Below are positions 1 through 9,891 of a stretch of 64,000 nt of DNA, one piece after another. The notes below the pieces were generated by a model that had not been told where the DNA came from, ran no database searches, and was given only the letters and a program-made list of their open reading frames with translations. The stretch covers positions 558,001 to 622,000 of the forward strand of contig JAKUDP010000014.1 in assembly GCA_022570795.1 (NCBI GenBank), written 5' to 3'. This DNA comes from Sphaerulina vaccinii (lineage: Eukaryota > Ascomycota > Dothideomycetes > Mycosphaerellales > Mycosphaerellaceae). A program made the translations under genes and the position numbers. Positions within the stretch are counted from its first letter, which is position 1. Each line of letters opens with the position of its first letter.

Positions 1-1220
1 TGCCCAGTCTGCGTCGATGGGCTTGAAGATACATCAATGGTGCTCGGTGTAGTCTGCTCGAGAGATCTTGTCTCCGGTTTCGGTAGTAGTAGTGGTGGTG
101 GTCTGCTTCGGGATGATTTGATCTGTGGGCACCAGCTCTATCCTGAGCGACTATCGTGCTGCACATAGCTTTTGAGCAGTTGCAGTACTCATGGCATCAA
201 ACTTGACAGATGAAATCAGATCAGGATCAATTCTCCGAAAGAGCTTGTTCGTGTGTCCTGGGATTGCACCTTTCCGTATGTTCTTGCTCTTCGTGTCTTC
301 TCGGATGCCTAACAGTCTTCATTGATCGAGTGCTGAGCCCGCTGAACGCCATCGATATGATATGTACGACAGAGCCTCATCATTGTCAGACTCTGGTACG
401 CTACTGCAGCTTCCTCCATCGAGGGTCCAGCAAGTGTGTGCTTGGTTGCACGGCATGAAACGCGAAACTTACACGTGGTGTTCCTTCTAGGATAAAAATT
501 TGACGAGGACTTCCCAGAACCTGGCATTGATAATCTCTGAATGCTGCCCAGTGATCGATATCATAAGACTGGCGAGATAGCTGGTGTGGAGAGAAAGGTA
601 GCTTTGTACAAGATGTGAGGGACAACGTGCGTCAGAACACAGCCATTGGGTGGCCGCAATGCAATCTTATACTGTTGACGGCACTTGGCCGGCAGACGAA
701 TAGGATGAAGTCGTCCCTAGTGGGAAGTATGTTGTCACGAGGCAGATCATTTTATGATGCTGGTCGGAACGCGCCAAGTACAAGACTGTCGTCGTCTCCT
801 TTTCTCTCAGTCTCCACTCCCGTCGTTCCCTCTGAGCTCGACTCAGCACCCTTGCATCCTGACGACACGCCGTCATTTCACTGTTGTTGTCGCCTTGTTG
901 GAGCCATGTTTGGAGGAAGAGAGAGTGTTTGAACCAATGTAAGTGATCCTTTCCTGTCTGCTGCACTGTTCAACGGGTCCAGCTGTTTGCGCATATGAAC
1001 AGCAGCCCCCCTGTTCCTGGCAGCAGCGTAGCCGGCGCGGTTTCACAAGTCACAATAGACACGCATCCTGGAGTCCGATCACTGCACTCTTCAAGGACGG
1101 GCGGTGTCATGTCATGAGCTCTTGCCACGATGCCTGACCTGGACTGCACTTCGATCATCACTCAATACCCACTATGACTTCCTCATGAGATCACACGCTA
1201 ATTGGATGCTTCCCCAAGAA
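1..1220. other. Intergenic / upstream region, no gene seen
   Basis: Only short ORFs with no recognisable composition or domain occur on either strand. A short GTA/GTG trinucleotide run sits near 84-104. The last few hundred bases are the probable promoter and 5' UTR of the plus-strand gene that starts near 1221. A gene whose body lies left of the window cannot be excluded. Confidence 0.5.
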
Positions 1221-2720
1221 ATGTCCTCATCAGAACGATCCTCGTCAGCCGTTCGAAACCTGCGCTCGCTCTTCGAAAACAAAGCTTCATCCGCAGCACA
1301 AGATCCGTCCACGCCTGACGGGAGAGGGAGATCTCCAGGAGGACTAGCTGCTGACGACCAGCATCGTCCGCGCTCCAAGATCCGCGCATCCTTCATCGCT
1401 GTAGAGTCGCCCAACAGCAAGCCGGCTATGACCATGGCCTCCGCGCCAGACTTCAGCAAGATCCCCAATAGCGACGCCAAGGAGACTATTGATGCCACTA
1501 CTGCACTGAATAGAGAGCCGAGCACGGGCAGACGGACGAGCTTTAGCGAAGACAAGAACAGCAATGCTGTGCAGGCATTGAGAGCGACTGTGGCAGAGGA
1601 GGGAGAGCGACGGAAGTCGCATGCAGTGGCAGAGATGATACCAGAGAATGCGGTAGAGACGCCGCTGGTCGAGGCTGACAAGCAGCTTGGAGGGAAGACA
1701 GCTGCGAAGAGCTCACCGCTGAAGAAGGAGACTGCGCCATTGAAGAAGGTGGAGAAGGCGGGAAAGGTAGACAAGGAGGCGGCGAAGCCGGACAAGCATG
1801 TGACTGGCGCAGAAGAGGAACCCGCAGTGATGAAGCCTGCAGAGCCGACCAATGCAGAGGCTGTAAGTGGCGAGAAGAAGTCAGTGAGCAAAGCAGCTCC
1901 AGCGAAGCCTTCAGCTATCTCGACCGCCAGCAAGCCGTCAAGGCCGTCCATGAGTTTGAAGTCACCTGAGTCTACAACGTCTTCAACAAGGAATACTGCT
2001 TCACCTCGTCCGATCACCAAGAAGCCTAGTCGAGCATCACTTGCTGCACCCACTGCTGCGTCAGTAGCACGAGCTGCCGCTGCTGACAAGGTCGCCACTT
2101 CCAAGCCAGCAGCACCCAAGCCGAAGCCACGCGAGACCACCAAGCCCGTGGAGATCTCATCACGACTTACTGCTCCCACTGCAGCTTCTCGTGCTAGAGT
2201 TGAGGGTCCTTCCGCACCAGTGGCTAAGCCAGTGGCAGCATCGACACGAACGAAGCCAACAAGCTCAGGCCGCCCTTCATTGGGTCGACCCGAATCCCGC
2301 AGCTCACAGACTGCGACCAAGAAACCGAGCGCACCCGTGGATGGCAGCTTCTTGGAACGCATGACGAGACCTACTGCCGCATTTGCAAACAGGACAGCGA
2401 AAGAGGCGGAAGCGAAAGCATCTGCGCTCAAACAGAAGCTACCCTCTCGATCGAAGACGAATGGACAGCCCAAGAAGACACGGCCGTCTGCTGTGGACTC
2501 CGCAGAGCCAGGCGACGAAACCCTCATCGACGAGCCGTCTGTCGTCCACGAAGGTGACCTTGTAGGAGAGCCAACTGAGCAAGCCCAGGCCACAGCTGCC
2601 GCGAATAGGCCAGAATCACCTGTAGGCGAATCTACTCCACTTCACGCCACAAACGGACATCAAGAAGAGGTATTAGAAGGCACGCCTGCTGGTCTTGGAG
2701 CTTCGGACTCGATTCGTTAG
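1221..2720 (+). CDS. Low-complexity Ala/Ser/Lys/Pro-rich fungal protein of unknown function
   Basis: The reading frame is open from 1104 to the stop at 2720 but begins with a GTG. In-frame ATGs lie at 1185, 1206 and 1221. I chose 1221 because the protein then begins MSSSERSSSAVRNLRSLFEN, a style of N-terminus I associate with disordered ascomycete proteins, followed about 40 residues later by a RSKIRASFIAVE stretch. The product is about 499 residues, strongly basic and probably disordered, with no catalytic domain. Three related PTAA motifs recur near residues 276, 318 and 384 (LAAPTAASVAR, LTAPTAASRAR, MTRPTAAFANR), spaced like short binding modules. A 473-codon ORF lies antisense to it, but its composition is that of a shadow. 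No function can be assigned; a scaffold or cytoskeletal role is only a guess. Confidence 0.75.
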   Translation: MSSSERSSSAVRNLRSLFENKASSAAQDPSTPDGRGRSPGGLAADDQHRPRSKIRASFIAVESPNSKPAMTMASAPDFSKIPNSDAKETIDATTALNREPSTGRRTSFSEDKNSNAVQALRATVAEEGERRKSHAVAEMIPENAVETPLVEADKQLGGKTAAKSSPLKKETAPLKKVEKAGKVDKEAAKPDKHVTGAEEEPAVMKPAEPTNAEAVSGEKKSVSKAAPAKPSAISTASKPSRPSMSLKSPESTTSSTRNTASPRPITKKPSRASLAAPTAASVARAAAADKVATSKPAAPKPKPRETTKPVEISSRLTAPTAASRARVEGPSAPVAKPVAASTRTKPTSSGRPSLGRPESRSSQTATKKPSAPVDGSFLERMTRPTAAFANRTAKEAEAKASALKQKLPSRSKTNGQPKKTRPSAVDSAEPGDETLIDEPSVVHEGDLVGEPTEQAQATAAANRPESPVGESTPLHATNGHQEEVLEGTPAGLGASDSIR

Positions 2721-3080
2721 TCGCCAACGCAGTCCGCCAAGCCCAAAGTCAGAGGCATACGTGATTCAATCTCAGCGCTCGATCCACGCATGGCGGATGT
2801 GTTACCAAATGTGGTGAGATGACCTGGAATGATCGACTAGAAGAGGAGGAACATGAAGAGACTTCTACAAGCTATATCGAGCAGAGAAGCATTAAGTATC
2901 GTAGCGAGCGTGTTCTTGTTGATCTTGCGAGACTTTTGATTTCACAGCTAGATACCACAGCATTGTCGTTGACTTTTTAATCCAATGATTATCAGATGTG
3001 TGCTCAATAGCAATGTCTCCCATACCATCTCACTCATCTGATGATCTGATGTGCATGCGTCCGTGTTGGCGAAGTTGGGT
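2721..3080. other. Convergent 3' intergenic spacer
   Basis: This AT-richer spacer lies between two genes that point toward each other. I see no further ORF of interest and no clear repeat. It presumably holds both 3' UTRs and polyadenylation signals. Confidence 0.6.
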
Positions 3081-4402
3081 CTACTGCAGACTCCATTGTC
3101 CATCTTTCTCAATAATTTCAACAGGTCTCTTCTCATCAATACTTCTTCTCCCAGCTTCAAGTATGGCACCAGTCGCAATAGTGTTCTTCAAAGTGGGCAG
3201 CCCTCTCTTATCCAGATCCTCTAGTGTAGCACGTCCCTCTTTCAAAGCATTAATCCCGTTGATGAACTTTTCGAAGCTGATATATCCATAACCGGATTGA
3301 CCAGCGAAATTGCCTTCTTCTAATAGTCAAGTCAAGTCAGCATACATTCATAGCAAACCAGAGTGACTCAAGATGATAGAGGCAGCTTACCATCAGGAGC
3401 ATATTTCATATAGAAAGGATTATACCACATTAGTCCCTCATCTTCAGTAACCTCATATCCTCTCTTCGCCTGATCAACTCTCACTTCACCTTTACTTGCC
3501 ATGTAATGGAAGTATTGATTTGAATGCACGCCGGCTTTTTGTGGCGCTGTCCAACTCGCAGTATAGACTCCTGTAGCCCTTCTCTCATCTGCCTGCGGAT
3601 CTTTCTTCTCCCAGTCCACAAGTAAAGTTATCGTATCTTCGGTCTCTGGTACACATCCCAAGTCTGTTGCGATGCCTGTAGAGGCTGAACCCGTGACGCG
3701 AATGGGTTTCCATGCTGGCACCATAGATTCGCAAACATCGATGTGGTGAGAGTTGAGGTAATATGAGATATCCGAATCTTTGCCTGCCCAGGCTTTGAAA
3801 GTCTCGAGTTGTGATTTGGGCTGTGACATGTAGCTGTAGAAATAGTTGAATTCTCCTAGACTTCCGTTCGTGGCTCGGTTTCGTGCATCGGCGTATGCTG
3901 GGTCGTAGCGTTTGTGATGTTCGATGTATACGAATACGTTGTGTTTTCGGGATTCCTCGAGAAGGTGTTGATGTTCAGAGAGGAGCTTTACAGCAGGTTT
4001 TGTGATCATGACGTGGATACCCTTTCGTATGGCATACAGTGCGATTGGGTAGTGTGTCGGATCTGGCGTGAAAATTGTGATTGCGTCGCCGGGTGACAGG
4101 GCATCTATAGCGGCTTTGTAGGCTTCTGGGTCGCGTTGATCGTTCGCCGGAAAGCTATCGAAGGAGGTATCGAGGTTGTTGTAGACTTGCGTAATATTCT
4201 TCGTGAGATGTTCGCGGATTGCTGGGAACTTGTTGCCGCTGGTGCCGACCATGGACAGATCGCCTACAAGACCTCTCCTGCGTAGATCGAAGAGTGTGAG
4301 GCCTACCACGCCGACCTTCTTGTCGCTTCCTGATTGTCCGCCGCCAACGAAGCCGGTTGTGTATTCGCCTGTGCCCACCATGCAGACGTTGAGGGGTACC
4401 AT
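3081..4402 (-). CDS. Gfo/Idh/MocA-family NAD(P)-dependent oxidoreductase
   Basis: Two exons: 4402..3391 and 3319..3081, with a 71-nt intron (GTAAGC donor, CTATTAG acceptor). The spliced product is 416 residues. It opens with a Rossmann glycine motif (VGTGEYTTGF, residues about 9-18). Near residue 130 it has HVMITKPAVK, where most family members carry an E-K-P motif; the Lys is kept and the Glu is Thr. A histidine pair in YLNSHHID fits the substrate-side catalytic region. The ATG at 4402 directly precedes the first Rossmann strand; the open frame upstream to 4660 starts with GTG and is probably 5' UTR. Family members reduce or oxidise sugars and sugar acids in the cytosol. A galacturonate-type sugar-acid substrate is possible but not shown by the sequence. 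Confidence 0.85.
3320..3390 (-). other. Intron of the Gfo/Idh/MocA oxidoreductase
   Basis: A 71-nt GT-AG intron. Translation through it gives a frayed tail, whereas splicing restores a conserved-looking C-terminus (GYGYISFEKFINGINAL and onward) of 79 further residues. Confidence 0.85.
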
Positions 4403-4868
4403 TTTGGCTGTAGCGTGGCGACCTGATCGACTTGGTAGAGGTGTAAGAAGAATAGAAAGAATCAAGCTAGCAGAAGCAGCAAGCAAGAGCGAATGGAGCA
4501 GGATGAGCAGGCAGTACCTACGTATAAATCTTGCGGACCTGATGCAGCTGAGAGCTGTGGTCTCAAACGCCGACGACGGCAAAATTATCTTCAGCTGCGG
4601 GACAATGATGTCGCGGTCGTGGTCAGAGCCCGATAAATTGGAGAAGCTGTGGAGGGGCACTTCCTGTGCCTGCCAAGATTGGTGGGGGCCTTGCTGAGGC
4701 GGATTCTGCAGCGTTGATGGTACTCACTCCTGTATTGTGCTCCACATTTTGGCTGTCACCGTTCGTTCCAGGATTCCCGAACGCAATCGCTCGATTACAC
4801 TCACCGGATGCCTCACATAGTCGAAGATGGTATGATCCTGTTTCTGTTGACGCTGGCTTATGCTCGTC
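4403..4868. other. Intergenic spacer between tandem minus-strand genes
   Basis: This holds the upstream region of the oxidoreductase gene and the 3' flank of the phosphoesterase gene. The open frame upstream of the oxidoreductase ATG lacks an ATG start and is not annotated. Nothing else is evident. Confidence 0.55.
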
Positions 4869-5828
4869 TCAGTGCGCCTGTCTAGTCAAATCCAGCTCTA
4901 TCAACCAAGGCACCTGTGGGCTCTCCTGGTCCGGTCCTTGGATGGCAGCATTCACGAACATCGTCTCTCGCCGGACATGGACTCTGGGCATATCCGCCTT
5001 CTCGATCGCACAGTAACCTTGTGATCGATAGCTTTGCCAGGCATCGTTATCTCCTCGTTGACGTATGCTCGTAGCGCTCTCGATTGGTCGTGAGCCACTA
5101 TTGTCAATCGCGGTGAAGTGACTTGGCATTTTACCGATCTCATCGCGCCACAAGACCTTCCTGGCACCCCATTCTGAGTGAATGTGACCAAAGCAATGTA
5201 ACAATGGCTTTACACGAGCCACCGTACTGAAAAGATCCGGATCGCCTGCCCGTTGCCTAGACCCGGTGTTATCAAATATGCTCTGCGGTGGGCCATGTGT
5301 TATCACAATGTCGGCGTCCTTTGGTATCTCCCATGCGTGGCCCGAGCTTGGGAAATAGCGAGAGCCCATGGTGCCTGGCCCTTCTTCAGAAGGTGTCCAA
5401 GGACTTGCGTATACTTTCAAGGTTGCACCATTCTGGAGACTTATGTTATGAGTGCCTTCATCTAGGTAAGTGATTCCAGCCTCCTTCATCTCAGAACTTC
5501 GCAGTAGTGTAAGTGTAAGCGCTTCTCCGAAATTGCCATAGGTCTCTATCACTTGCGACTGATCTCCATCTGATAGTTTGCTGTCTTGAAGAATTTGTCT
5601 GTAAGCATCGTCGTCAAGCGTGAAATCATGATTCCCTGCAATGATTAGCTTCGTTGGCGCAGGAATCTGCTTCAGCATGTCCAGCGTAGTCTTGAATTCT
5701 GGAAGCATAGATCCCTCTGTCAGATCGCCGCAGTGGATGACCAGGTCGAGATTCCCATATTCTGCGGGCAAAATTCTGTTCCCATGCGTGTCTGATAGGA
5801 TCAGGATACGCGTGTTGATGGTAGCCAT
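4869..5828 (-). CDS. Calcineurin-like metallophosphoesterase
   Basis: A single exon of 319 residues. I chose the ATG at 5828 because the metal-binding core starts immediately after it. The family motifs appear in order: LSDTHGN (D13, H15), HCGD (D35), AGNHDF (N67, H68, D69), a later ITHGPP histidine and CFGHIH near residue 230. These are the residues that bind two metal ions in the metallophosphoesterase fold. The overall pattern fits the MPPED-like fungal group of small cytosolic enzymes. There is no signal peptide or membrane segment. The natural substrate (phosphodiester, phosphomonoester or nucleotide) cannot be read from the sequence. It lies in tandem with, and 466 bp from, the oxidoreductase gene, with no sign of co-function. 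Confidence 0.9.
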   Translation of the reverse strand: MATINTRILILSDTHGNRILPAEYGNLDLVIHCGDLTEGSMLPEFKTTLDMLKQIPAPTKLIIAGNHDFTLDDDAYRQILQDSKLSDGDQSQVIETYGNFGEALTLTLLRSSEMKEAGITYLDEGTHNISLQNGATLKVYASPWTPSEEGPGTMGSRYFPSSGHAWEIPKDADIVITHGPPQSIFDNTGSRQRAGDPDLFSTVARVKPLLHCFGHIHSEWGARKVLWRDEIGKMPSHFTAIDNSGSRPIESATSIRQRGDNDAWQSYRSQGYCAIEKADMPRVHVRRETMFVNAAIQGPDQESPQVPWLIELDLTRQAH

Positions 5829-7156
5829 TGTGGTGGTATGCTGTCCAACAGCGTAAAGGTGCTTGACCAAGATCTGGTTGAGTCTGTAGGGTAAGTATTG
5901 TATCTTGGCCTGCATTTATTTGAGCCCGCAGTTTTATACTGGGTCATGCTGACAATATGGAATCTCGTGGTTGGACGTGTTACTCCCTGACTGTCCCTCT
6001 ATACTTTGCCTATGAGGCAGGAGCATAACTGAGCCTAGCAAGAGCAGCGAGGATGGAGCCAGTACCGGACCGAGAACCAGCACCAGCTGCACAATTGCGA
6101 TCGAGATGATGGACTGCCTTAATATCGATGAATGTTGATGATGATGATGAGAAGAGGTGCGCGTCGCGATGGCCTTGATATTTTGCCGCGATTGCCGTTG
6201 AGAAACTCTATTTTCCTTCCCCACTTGCGGACTTCATCTCCGTCCAACTTCGAGCACGAACGCTTGCTAGGAAGGATTTCATACAAAGTCTCGACGTGGG
6301 CGAGTCACAAATACCCAAGGAATCACTTACGCGCGCGCTCTTGTGCTCTGGACTTGATTGGGCTTGTTCAGCTACAGTATCCTTGCCTGCATCGGCGCAA
6401 ACATCTTGATCTCGCCTTTCTGCCAGCCATCATCGACTTTTGAGCAGAGAGACATCGAGACAACTCTGGGGACAGCTATGGGGCTATCGGCGATAGCTCC
6501 ATGGTGAGAACTGCTAATATGCGAGACATAGTTGATATCTTGTCCACTCGGTTGACATAGCCTATCGACATATGGAAGGGTCCTAGAAAACTGCGACGCT
6601 GCTCGTTTCAAGACGCTTCTCCTAGAGCCTGACAATATGTCTCTCGAGGAGTCAGGACACACTCTATCAGTTTCGACTTCACTGCTGAGCACCACGCTGG
6701 TGTTCGAGCAACAGCGAGTTGAATGCTTGGTCCGCTACTTTTGGCCCGCTGTTCTGGTAAGCTCTTTTACCCCGGATGATCGACATAGTGCAGCTGTTTA
6801 CCGCTGCAAAGGCTGGCAAGCAAGCTCCACTTCTCTCAGGCACACGATGCGGAAATAATCAATGTCATTTGTTTGGCTCTGCGTCACGGCCGTAGTAATG
6901 CTTTCTTCTGAGCGGGGAATGGTCACATTCATTCCCGGATCCAGATGGATCTCATTATGTCAAACTGAGGTCCAGAAGAGGTCCTTCAGCACGTCAGCGC
7001 CTAATTACTGCACATCTGCTACTTTTCCTTACCCTTGGAATACTACAGCGCTGCGAAACACGTACCTCCCGGATGCTGTGCCTACAACTGTAGGTCATTC
7101 TCTACGCTACAGCACGTACAGAGTCCGACCTCTCCCAAGCTTCACTTAAACTCGAC
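5829..7156. other. Divergent intergenic region, 1.3 kb
   Basis: This separates the minus-strand phosphoesterase from the plus-strand Zn2Cys6 gene and should hold both promoters. Short ORFs on both strands lack domains or coherent composition. A short CAT/ATG trinucleotide run occurs near 6130-6155. No RNA gene was recognised. Confidence 0.55.
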
Positions 7157-8248
7157 ATGCCTGGTCCAAATTCTCCCAGCGAAAAGACGTTCAGGTTCAT
7201 TGACGACCCAGGTCACAAGGAGAATCTATCTGGGCGAGTGCGCGCAGCATGCATGACCTGTCGGCGAAAGAAGATCAAGTGCTCTGGAGAATTGAACTGC
7301 CGCACTTGTCGGGAAAGAGGAATCGTCTGCGAAGGATTGCCTGAGAGAAGGCGGCCAAGGCGTGATAGTACCAATGCAATCACGAAAGATGCGGTCACGG
7401 CAGAAGCTAAGAAGAGAAGAGGAGATGATCTCAGCTCCACCGTAACGACAAGCAAGAAATTGAAGATACGGCAAGATACAGCGTCTCCAAAGGCTCAAGA
7501 TTCACCCAAAGACAATTCTTTTCCACTAGCAATAGCACAACCGGAGCGTAAGGAACGATTCTTGTCGCCATCACTGAGCGCTCCCGAGCCTCCCAGCGTG
7601 AACGTCAAGATCACGTACAAGCACTCTTCGAAACCTTCCAGGGCCTTTCACGTCGATAGTTGGCAACTGCAGGACGATCGCCCTTATTCACAATCACCAA
7701 AGCCCCACAATGGTAGCGAATCGCAACCCAGAAGAGATCACTTAGACCAGGATGACCTTTTGTCGGGCGTACCACTAGAGTCTGTCAGGTCTGCACAACA
7801 CCCTATAAATTGGGCTGGGGTACATGATCTTGGCTCTACATGGCATAGCGCTCTTCCAGGACAGCCACCTAGTTTCGAAGCAAGCAATCGAGCTCTCAAC
7901 ACATCTACGTACGAGCCGACGAGTCGGAGACAGTCCATCGCGTTCCCTCTGCCACTGCCGGATAGCGCACTGGAGCAGCAACGCGATCCATTTGCTGGCG
8001 GAGGCGGTGCGTACGACGATATTGCAACTCTACTTTACACACGGACAGGCATGACACCTGGAATGAATGAGGTGTCTGGATGGCTGGATGTTGATCCTGA
8101 CCTCGCAAGGCTGCTTGCTCAGTCCTCAAATCAGAGTGTTGCCACGAACAACGTTTCATTGCAAACAGAGCCCATGTTGCAACAAGACAGCCAACCACAG
8201 GGGCTATCTGATGTATTTGGACAATGGCCAAATTGGCCGAACGAGTGA
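7157..8248 (+). CDS. Zn(II)2Cys6 fungal transcription factor, short form
   Basis: An intronless ORF of 363 residues with an ATG at 7157 in a reasonable context. The DNA-binding domain is complete: Cys at 32, 35, 42, 48, 51 and 58, spaced C-x2-C-x6-C-x5-C-x2-C-x6-C, with the basic RRKKIK stretch inside the first knuckle. A basic RRRPRRD linker follows. The rest is Ser/Pro/Gln-rich and probably disordered, with an acidic/hydrophobic C-terminus (DVFGQWPNWPNE) that could activate transcription. The large middle homology region typical of many family members is absent, so this is a compact regulator, likely nuclear. Its nearest neighbours are the decayed gene and the secreted repeat-protein gene, so local regulation is possible but unproven. 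Confidence 0.9.
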   Translation: MPGPNSPSEKTFRFIDDPGHKENLSGRVRAACMTCRRKKIKCSGELNCRTCRERGIVCEGLPERRRPRRDSTNAITKDAVTAEAKKRRGDDLSSTVTTSKKLKIRQDTASPKAQDSPKDNSFPLAIAQPERKERFLSPSLSAPEPPSVNVKITYKHSSKPSRAFHVDSWQLQDDRPYSQSPKPHNGSESQPRRDHLDQDDLLSGVPLESVRSAQHPINWAGVHDLGSTWHSALPGQPPSFEASNRALNTSTYEPTSRRQSIAFPLPLPDSALEQQRDPFAGGGGAYDDIATLLYTRTGMTPGMNEVSGWLDVDPDLARLLAQSSNQSVATNNVSLQTEPMLQQDSQPQGLSDVFGQWPNWPNE

Positions 8249-8659
8249 CAACTATGGAGTCTGGAGCTGGCAAGCGAGCTAGCCAACTCCAGTAGGTTAC
8301 ATGGCAAGACTGAAAAGCCGCACTGCAGAATCAGGCCATTAGACGTCTTCACAGGTGTAAGAGATGGGTGCTTCGGTCTAGCAGAACTGTTATCGCTGAG
8401 TGCTTGACAGGCACAATAGCTACAAGAAGAGAAGAGTAGTGTATGCTCCGGCGCCATGGTTGCCGCAGCAGAACGCAACAGGCTTCGATCTGCAACGTGA
8501 AGCCATGATCTGAGCTCAGCATGCAGTGTTCTCGTCACAGAGATCTTACAGGCACATCGCGGGAAGCAGAATCAAAAGTTCATTCACACTATCGATATCG
8601 TCAGCCGCTGCATCTGCTATGCCCGAAACTCACAGAAGTCAAAGAAGTGATCGTCCAGA
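8249..8659. other. Spacer between the Zn2Cys6 gene and the decayed gene
   Basis: The 3' flank of the transcription-factor gene. No supported gene is seen. Short ORFs on both strands lack ATG-led coherent products. Confidence 0.5.
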
Positions 8660-8989
8660 TTATTCTGATGCTTGTGGGGTCTCCACGACGCCCCCAGACT
8701 TGCATATCACTATCCCGATCTGGTCAGTGCATTCGGCGTGGCTGCCGAAGAGTCAAAAACCACAAGCTCTTCGTCATTCTCACTCTCAGCACAGTACTAC
8801 GCGATGCTTGCGTTTTGAACGTTGTAGCCAGCACTTCTGAGCATTGCGATGACATCGCACAGTGCTTCGAGAGACGATCTCTCACCTCCTCACTTGCGAG
8901 TCGCAACTTCGACGTCACAACACCACACAGCTTTACCGCAATTACCGTCGTGCGATCGTCTGACCGCACGTGTGTCTCATGTGCAAGCT

Positions 8990-9070
8990 CTGCGGAGGTG
9001 AGAACATACAGCTCAGAACAGTGTTAGGCCAGCAATATGCACACGTTCGAGCGTTGATGACTGGACTCAC
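8990..9070 (-). other. Putative intron retained in the decayed gene
   Basis: An 81-nt segment with a GTGAGT donor, an internal CCTAACAC branch-like site and a CTCCGCAG acceptor on the minus strand. Removing it joins WPWT to an open frame starting ELAHETHV. An intact intron inside broken exons supports a genuine former gene. Confidence 0.45.
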
Positions 9071-9797
9071 CACCAGTCCATGGCCAGACCTCCTCAGCAG
9101 TCGCCTCATCAACGGTACACTTCTTGCGAGCCGGCAGAATACTCAGTAGAGCTGATTTCGATGTGTGTAGCAATGCAATCTTCGGCTTGCGTACAGTCTC
9201 GAAGGTGCGAACGTATTCGAGCCGAGCGGACTGGTCACAAACACGGCGACTGGATCACAGGTCGCAGCGAATGTCTCTAGTTCTTTCAGCTTGGCGCGGT
9301 CTTCGTCGGACTTGCTTGCGTTGGTGGCAGTTTGGAGCGCGGTCTTGCCATTCAGTGAACCGTCTGGTGCCATCTCGACTCCATCCGTCTCGTTGTCAAC
9401 CTGCTTACTGCGATCTCAAAGGTTCTGGGATGTTGAGCCGGTTGAGCCGGTGGAAAAGTCGACAGAAGTACAGCCGCTCGCCAAGTTCCCGTATCAGCGC
9501 ACGCCGTGCAATGGGAGGCTTATCGGGATGGCGAAGCAGAATAAGGTCACACTCGGTGTTTAAGGAGAGACACGAATGACCTAGGACGGTGCAATCTCGA
9601 TCGAAAATCAGTGCCGAGGCCGTCGATTGGTCCCGGTTTATACGGTCTATGCGATGTGCGGTATACTTAAGCAGCCGTATACCGTTCGGGGTGATCTCGA
9701 CATTGCTTCATGGATTCTCAAAATGCCATCTGGGACGTCTGGGACTTTCAAAACGCCATCTGAACGTAATCACTGCTAAGTCTGATGTCGAGTCACA

Positions 9798-9802
9798 TAT
9801 AA
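9798..9802 (+). promoter_or_regulatory. TATA-like element of the repeat-protein gene
   Basis: TATAA lies 90 bp upstream of the ATG at 9892, within the distance usual for fungal core promoters. It overlaps the upstream end of the decayed minus-strand gene, so the two genes would have shared or abutting 5' regions. Confidence 0.35.
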
Positions 9803-9891
9803 CCACTCATGTCCTATTCAACTGGCTTCTTGCTCATTCACTCTTCGCGCGGATCGTCTTTTACATCCCCTTCGTACAGATTGCTGTCACT

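Larger units (their letters stand above)
8660..9806 (-). pseudogene. Decayed protein-coding gene, family not recognised
   Basis: Read on the minus strand, coding-like segments follow one another in different frames. The segment from 9806 to 9711 (ending WHFENP) stops at a TGA at 9708-9710. From 9707 to 9408 a long segment runs on (including SNVEITPNGIRLLKY, RIDRINRDQ, ERLYFCRLFHRLNRLN). At 9407 an extra base puts TAA in frame; skipping it continues as KQVDNETDGVEMAPDGSLN and on to about 9230. A second shift leads to ARLEYVRTFETVRKPKIALL and WPWTG, then a good intron (donor GTGAGT at 9070, CTAAC branch, acceptor GCAG at 8990). Beyond this, coding-like stretches such as SLEALCDVIAML and CAESENDEELVVF lie in other frames, broken by a TAG. 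The lesions (stops plus indels) argue for a pseudogene, though sequencing error or unrecognised introns are alternatives. I recognise no domain. Confidence 0.5.

Noticed and set aside
1172..2593. 473-codon minus-strand ORF opposite the low-complexity gene
   Set aside because: It is a frame shadow of the plus-strand gene. Its Val/Ser/Ala-rich composition mirrors the complement of Lys/Ala/Pro/Thr codons, and no domain is visible.
8521..9027. 168-codon plus-strand ORF overlapping a 104-codon one
   Set aside because: Composition is incoherent and the same DNA reads better as degraded coding sequence on the minus strand.
9124..9579. 151-codon plus-strand ORF, Arg/Ser-rich
   Set aside because: It lies antisense to the decayed gene, whose minus-strand segments have better composition and a plausible intron.
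9720..9765. Short internal repeat (CCCAGATGGC-TTTTGA) in the decayed gene as a possible mobile-element terminus
   Set aside because: Only two short, imperfect copies, with no inverted ends or target-site duplication.
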